Shown here piece by piece: positions 61,433-64,000 of a DNA stretch of 64,000 nt; position 1 is the stretch's first letter, and each line of letters begins with the position of its first letter. The stretch is from an uncultured Flavobacteriaceae bacterium (GTDB taxonomy: Bacteria > Bacteroidota > Bacteroidia > Flavobacteriales > Flavobacteriaceae): NCBI GenBank assembly GCA_943789455.1, contig CALSUE010000001.1:760001-824000 (forward strand), read 5' to 3'. The position numbers and the translations under genes are program-made. Under the pieces are notes generated by a model. That model worked only from the letters and a program-made list of their open reading frames with translations. It searched no databases and was not told where the DNA came from.

Positions 61433-62596
61433 ATGAGAACACTTGTATCGCTTTTAATTTTATTTTCTATTTCATTGACTTTTGGTCAAAAAACAATTTA
61501 TAAAGAATATAATTCTGAGGTATTAAATGACACAAGAGACCTTTCTATTTATCTCCCAAAAAGTTATGACAAAGATTCTATTTCAAACTTTCCTCTAGCA
61601 ATTGTATTAGATGGTCATAAATTATTTGATGTCTATGTAGGAGCATCTAATTACTATGCTGAACTAGACCAAGCCCCAGAACAAATTGTTGTAGGAATAG
61701 ACATGAAAGCCTCAAGAAATAAAGATGCTGGATATGATATTATTAGTGGAAACCTAGATAACAATTCTGAGAATTTTTACCGATTTATCAGAGATGAAAT
61801 GATTCCTTATATAGAGGCCACTTTTAAAACCTCACCTTTTTTAACAATTGTAGGAGAAAGTTTAACCGCTAATTATATTACTCACTTTTTAAAAGAGGAA
61901 TATTCTATTTTTAATGCCTACATCTGTTTAAACCCAACATTGTCTAACACGATCATTAACCAAGTGGAATCCTATCAGCTTCAAGAACTGAGTTCTGAAG
62001 ACAATACTTTTTACTTCTACCTCTCGAGTAATCCGTTTAGCAATACCAAAAAGAAAGATAAAATTAAAAACTTTGGGAAAACTATAAAATCCTATGAAAT
62101 AGACAATTTTAACGTGGTTTTTGATGAACTAACGAGCTCTCCTAGTTCCTCTTCTTCTATTGGTGAAGGAATATTTAGGGCTTTCGCTAAAGTTTTTGAA
62201 ATTTATTCTGGAATAACAAAAACAGAATACAATGAAAAAGTTAAAAACTTAAGTCCTCCAGAAGCTATATCTTACCTAGAAATTAAATATTTAGATATTG
62301 AGTTTTTATTTGGTGCTAATATTGGAATTAGAAAAGCAGATGTCTTTGCTATAGAGGATATTATTTTAGATAAAGAAGGAGGAGATTATTTAGATGATTT
62401 TGGAAAAATGATTTTAAAACTTTTCCCCACTTCAGAAATGGGCCATTATTACTTGGGTAAATATTATGAGAGTGGTAAAGACTTTAAGCGAGCTTTACAA
62501 CAGTACCGACTAGGTTATGGTAAAATGAATCCTAGAGACCCAAACGCTGATTTATTTTATCAAAATGTAGAACGCTTAGTGAATAAGACTGATTAA
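61433..62596 (+). CDS. secreted alpha/beta-hydrolase-fold esterase with C-terminal TPR-like region
   Basis: A signal peptide (MRTLVSLLILFSISLTFGQ) precedes an esterase-D-like alpha/beta hydrolase domain. It has SIYLPKSYDKDS, FPLAIVLDGHKLFD and IVGESLTANYITHF, in which the nucleophile motif GxSxx is GESLT. The C-terminal about 90 residues (HYYLGKYYESGKDFKRAL) look like a TPR. It probably hydrolyses esters in the periplasm; the substrate is unknown. It is the only plus-strand gene between menD and menB, and its 3' end overlaps the S1 gene by 4 nt. Confidence 0.84.
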   Translation: MRTLVSLLILFSISLTFGQKTIYKEYNSEVLNDTRDLSIYLPKSYDKDSISNFPLAIVLDGHKLFDVYVGASNYYAELDQAPEQIVVGIDMKASRNKDAGYDIISGNLDNNSENFYRFIRDEMIPYIEATFKTSPFLTIVGESLTANYITHFLKEEYSIFNAYICLNPTLSNTIINQVESYQLQELSSEDNTFYFYLSSNPFSNTKKKDKIKNFGKTIKSYEIDNFNVVFDELTSSPSSSSSIGEGIFRAFAKVFEIYSGITKTEYNEKVKNLSPPEAISYLEIKYLDIEFLFGANIGIRKADVFAIEDIILDKEGGDYLDDFGKMILKLFPTSEMGHYYLGKYYESGKDFKRALQQYRLGYGKMNPRDPNADLFYQNVERLVNKTD

Positions 62597-63009
62597 ACTT
62601 TTTCTATTCTATCTTGATGAAGAAGGACTTTCTTTTCTTTATAGAGGGCTCCCAAAGCTCTTTTAAAAGCTTTTTTACTCATTTGAAGATGAAATTTTAT
62701 GGATTCAGGAGAGCTTTTATCTGTAAGTTGTACTACTCCATTTTTTTGAGTTAGTTGATGTAAAATTTTAGCCTTATCATCTTCAATCGTATTTCTATAA
62801 CCTAATGGTCTTAGAGAGACATCAATTTTTTCATCTTCTCTTATATTTTTAATATACCCAACTGTAGTAATTCCTTCTTCTAAATCCGAAAAAACTTCAC
62901 TCTTGTATACCAACCCCTCAAAAGACTCTTCGATTAAAACAATAAAACCAAGGGATGTTTCCTTACCTATAATTATTGAAACTTTTTGACCTATTTCTAA
63001 CTCCATCAT
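62593..63009 (-). CDS. S1-domain RNA-binding protein, short CvfB-like form
   Basis: The 138-aa protein begins MMELEIGQKVSIIIGKETSL and has an S1/CvfB-like strand pattern (GITTVGYIKNIREDEKIDVSLRP), followed by a C-terminal winged-helix-like region (SKKAFKRALGALYKEKKVLL). CvfB proteins are normally about 280 aa, but I recall this half-length form as standard beside menD in Flavobacteriia, so truncation is unlikely. RNA binding is expected. It starts 2 nt after the menD stop. Confidence 0.8.
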   Translation of the reverse strand: MMELEIGQKVSIIIGKETSLGFIVLIEESFEGLVYKSEVFSDLEEGITTVGYIKNIREDEKIDVSLRPLGYRNTIEDDKAKILHQLTQKNGVVQLTDKSSPESIKFHLQMSKKAFKRALGALYKEKKVLLHQDRIEKV

Positions 63010-63011
63010 TC

Positions 63012-64000
63012 TTATTTTAAGTTGTTAATATATGCTTTTAAGACCAAATCATTTTGATCACTGGGAGTAAAGATCTCAAGGATTTTTGGTTTATCCGATT
63101 TTTCATAAAAACTGACTACTTCTTTTTCTAAAGAGTTTAAGTTGTGTGCAGTACTGTATTCAAATCCAAACATAGTAGACAAATGCTCCGCAGTTAAGCA
63201 ATGAGGTGTCTCAAAGTACTCTAAAGCAGAGGATTTTTTTGGTCCAGGAATAATTTTAAAAATTCCACCACCAGAATTATTAATTATTATTATTCTTACA
63301 TCTTTTGGAATATAATTATTCCATAGTGCATTGCTGTCATAAAAAAAACTCAAATCACCAGTAACTAAAGTCGTAGGTTTTTGTGTAGCATAAGCAGCAC
63401 CTAAAGCAGTACTAGTACTTCCATCTATTCCACTGGTTCCACGATTACAAAAAACAGTAATTGTTGAATTCATTTCAAATAATTGAGAATAACGAATAAT
63501 AGCACTGTTACTAAATTGTACCTCAGAAAAATCTGGAATAACTTTTAAAACCAAATCAAATACTTTTAAATCTGAATAGGGTGCAGTTTTAATATAATGA
63601 TTGTGTTTTGCTCTAGTTTGTTTTTTATAATGAGTCCATTTAGATTCATAATTACTCTTATTTTTATAATCTACAAGTTTATGGAAATTTTGAAAAAAAG
63701 TATAACTGTCAGTTTTAATGTGTTTACTTAAAGCCTGATAGGTATCAAAAGCCCTTAATTCATTAATATGCCAATGTTCTGTAGGCGAGTACTCTCGTAA
63801 AAATTTTTTTATTTTTTTTGAAACTATCAACCCACCAAATGTTAGCAGAATATCTGGTTGAAGTGAAGTAAATTCTTCCTTTGTTAGATTAAAAATAAGA
63901 TTGTCTATAGAGTTTATAAATCTTTTATTGTTAAGGTTAGAAGTAGTCTCTGTGAGCACTAATACAGATGGATCATCTGCAACTTTATCCAACAAGATTT
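63012..64000 (-). CDS. menD: 2-succinyl-5-enolpyruvyl-6-hydroxy-3-cyclohexene-1-carboxylate synthase, partial
   Basis: MenD is the thiamin-diphosphate enzyme that makes SEPHCHC in menaquinone synthesis. The visible C-terminal 327 residues include CNRGTSGIDGSTSTALGAAYA and the ThDP motif GDLSFFYDSNALWN with IIINNSGGGIFKI, which are MenD features. The reading frame runs off the right edge, so the N-terminal part (probably about 220-250 residues) lies outside. It is cotranscribed with the S1 gene. Confidence 0.93.
   Translation of the reverse strand, partial: ILLDKVADDPSVLVLTETTSNLNNKRFINSIDNLIFNLTKEEFTSLQPDILLTFGGLIVSKKIKKFLREYSPTEHWHINELRAFDTYQALSKHIKTDSYTFFQNFHKLVDYKNKSNYESKWTHYKKQTRAKHNHYIKTAPYSDLKVFDLVLKVIPDFSEVQFSNSAIIRYSQLFEMNSTITVFCNRGTSGIDGSTSTALGAAYATQKPTTLVTGDLSFFYDSNALWNNYIPKDVRIIIINNSGGGIFKIIPGPKKSSALEYFETPHCLTAEHLSTMFGFEYSTAHNLNSLEKEVVSFYEKSDKPKILEIFTPSDQNDLVLKAYINNLK

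Noticed and set aside
62593-63009. S1 protein as a truncated CvfB
   Set aside because: It has a complete start and end, and I recall the half-length form as usual beside menD in Flavobacteriia.

Overview
The window is a low-GC chromosomal segment from a member of the Flavobacteriia (Bacteroidota), most likely a marine Flavobacteriaceae; I do not assign a genus. The evidence is the gliding-motility pair gldF-gldG, a DUF4295 gene directly after rpmB-rpmG, menaquinone genes, many lipoproteins with a Cys at the end of a short hydrophobic leader, A-rich leaders without Shine-Dalgarno sequences, and promoters of the Bacteroidota type (TTTG, about 19 nt, TAnnTTTG). I see no phage, insertion sequence, CRISPR array or defence island. 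It is mostly core genome, and no stretch over 300 bases lacks a gene.

Layout. 0-3 kb: M42 peptidase, class V aminotransferase and Nudix hydrolase, probably one operon. 3-9.4 kb: ABC exporter, TauE/SafE permease, two lineage-type hypotheticals behind purC, phoH, and a DUF62 SAM hydrolase. 9.4-12 kb: a decayed monooxygenase remnant, then gldF-gldG. 12-16.6 kb: NAD-binding protein, aquaporin, a penicillin acylase broken by a stop and a frameshift, and a DUF2911 lipoprotein. 16.6-22.7 kb, minus strand: a tight operon of PIG-L deacetylase, a 32-aa membrane microprotein missing from the ORF track, a sodium:solute symporter, an oxidoreductase and an acetyltransferase. 22.8-31.4 kb, plus strand: dnaN, acpH-like, gamma-glutamyltransferase, VOC protein, RluA synthase with a disturbed 5' end, a two-repeat protein, AI-2E-type permease and a THUMP-like methyltransferase. 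31.4-36.8 kb: fdhD with a YdeP-type molybdenum oxidoreductase, a Tat-exported Gfo/Idh/MocA protein and a VOC-like protein. 37 kb: tRNA-Ser, tRNA-Pro and tRNA-Arg, with a partial repeat of the tRNA-Arg 3' end. 37.4-51 kb: PgpH-like phosphohydrolase, thiolase, NlpC/P60, TPR protein, gyrA, clpC, hutH and a TlpA-like lipoprotein. 51-64 kb, mostly minus strand: accA, EamA transporter, LptF/G permease, tgt, RluF-like, alkB, ftsY, DUF4295, rpmG, rpmB, cinA, FAH-family protein, menB, an esterase on the plus strand, an S1 protein, and menD cut by the window edge.

How the genes work together. FdhD and the YdeP-like enzyme form a clear maturation/enzyme pair. menD and menB belong to menaquinone synthesis. 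GldF and GldG are the membrane parts of the gliding ABC transporter. LptF/G, the ABC exporter and AccA serve envelope lipid supply. The PIG-L to GNAT operon looks like an uptake and processing module of unknown substrate.

No wholly new system stands out. The best leads are the microprotein, the duplicated-repeat protein, three damaged or decaying reading frames, the tRNA-Arg-associated direct repeats, and several clean palindromes and hairpins next to start or stop codons. All family assignments come from reading motifs and from memory of the families; no searches were run.
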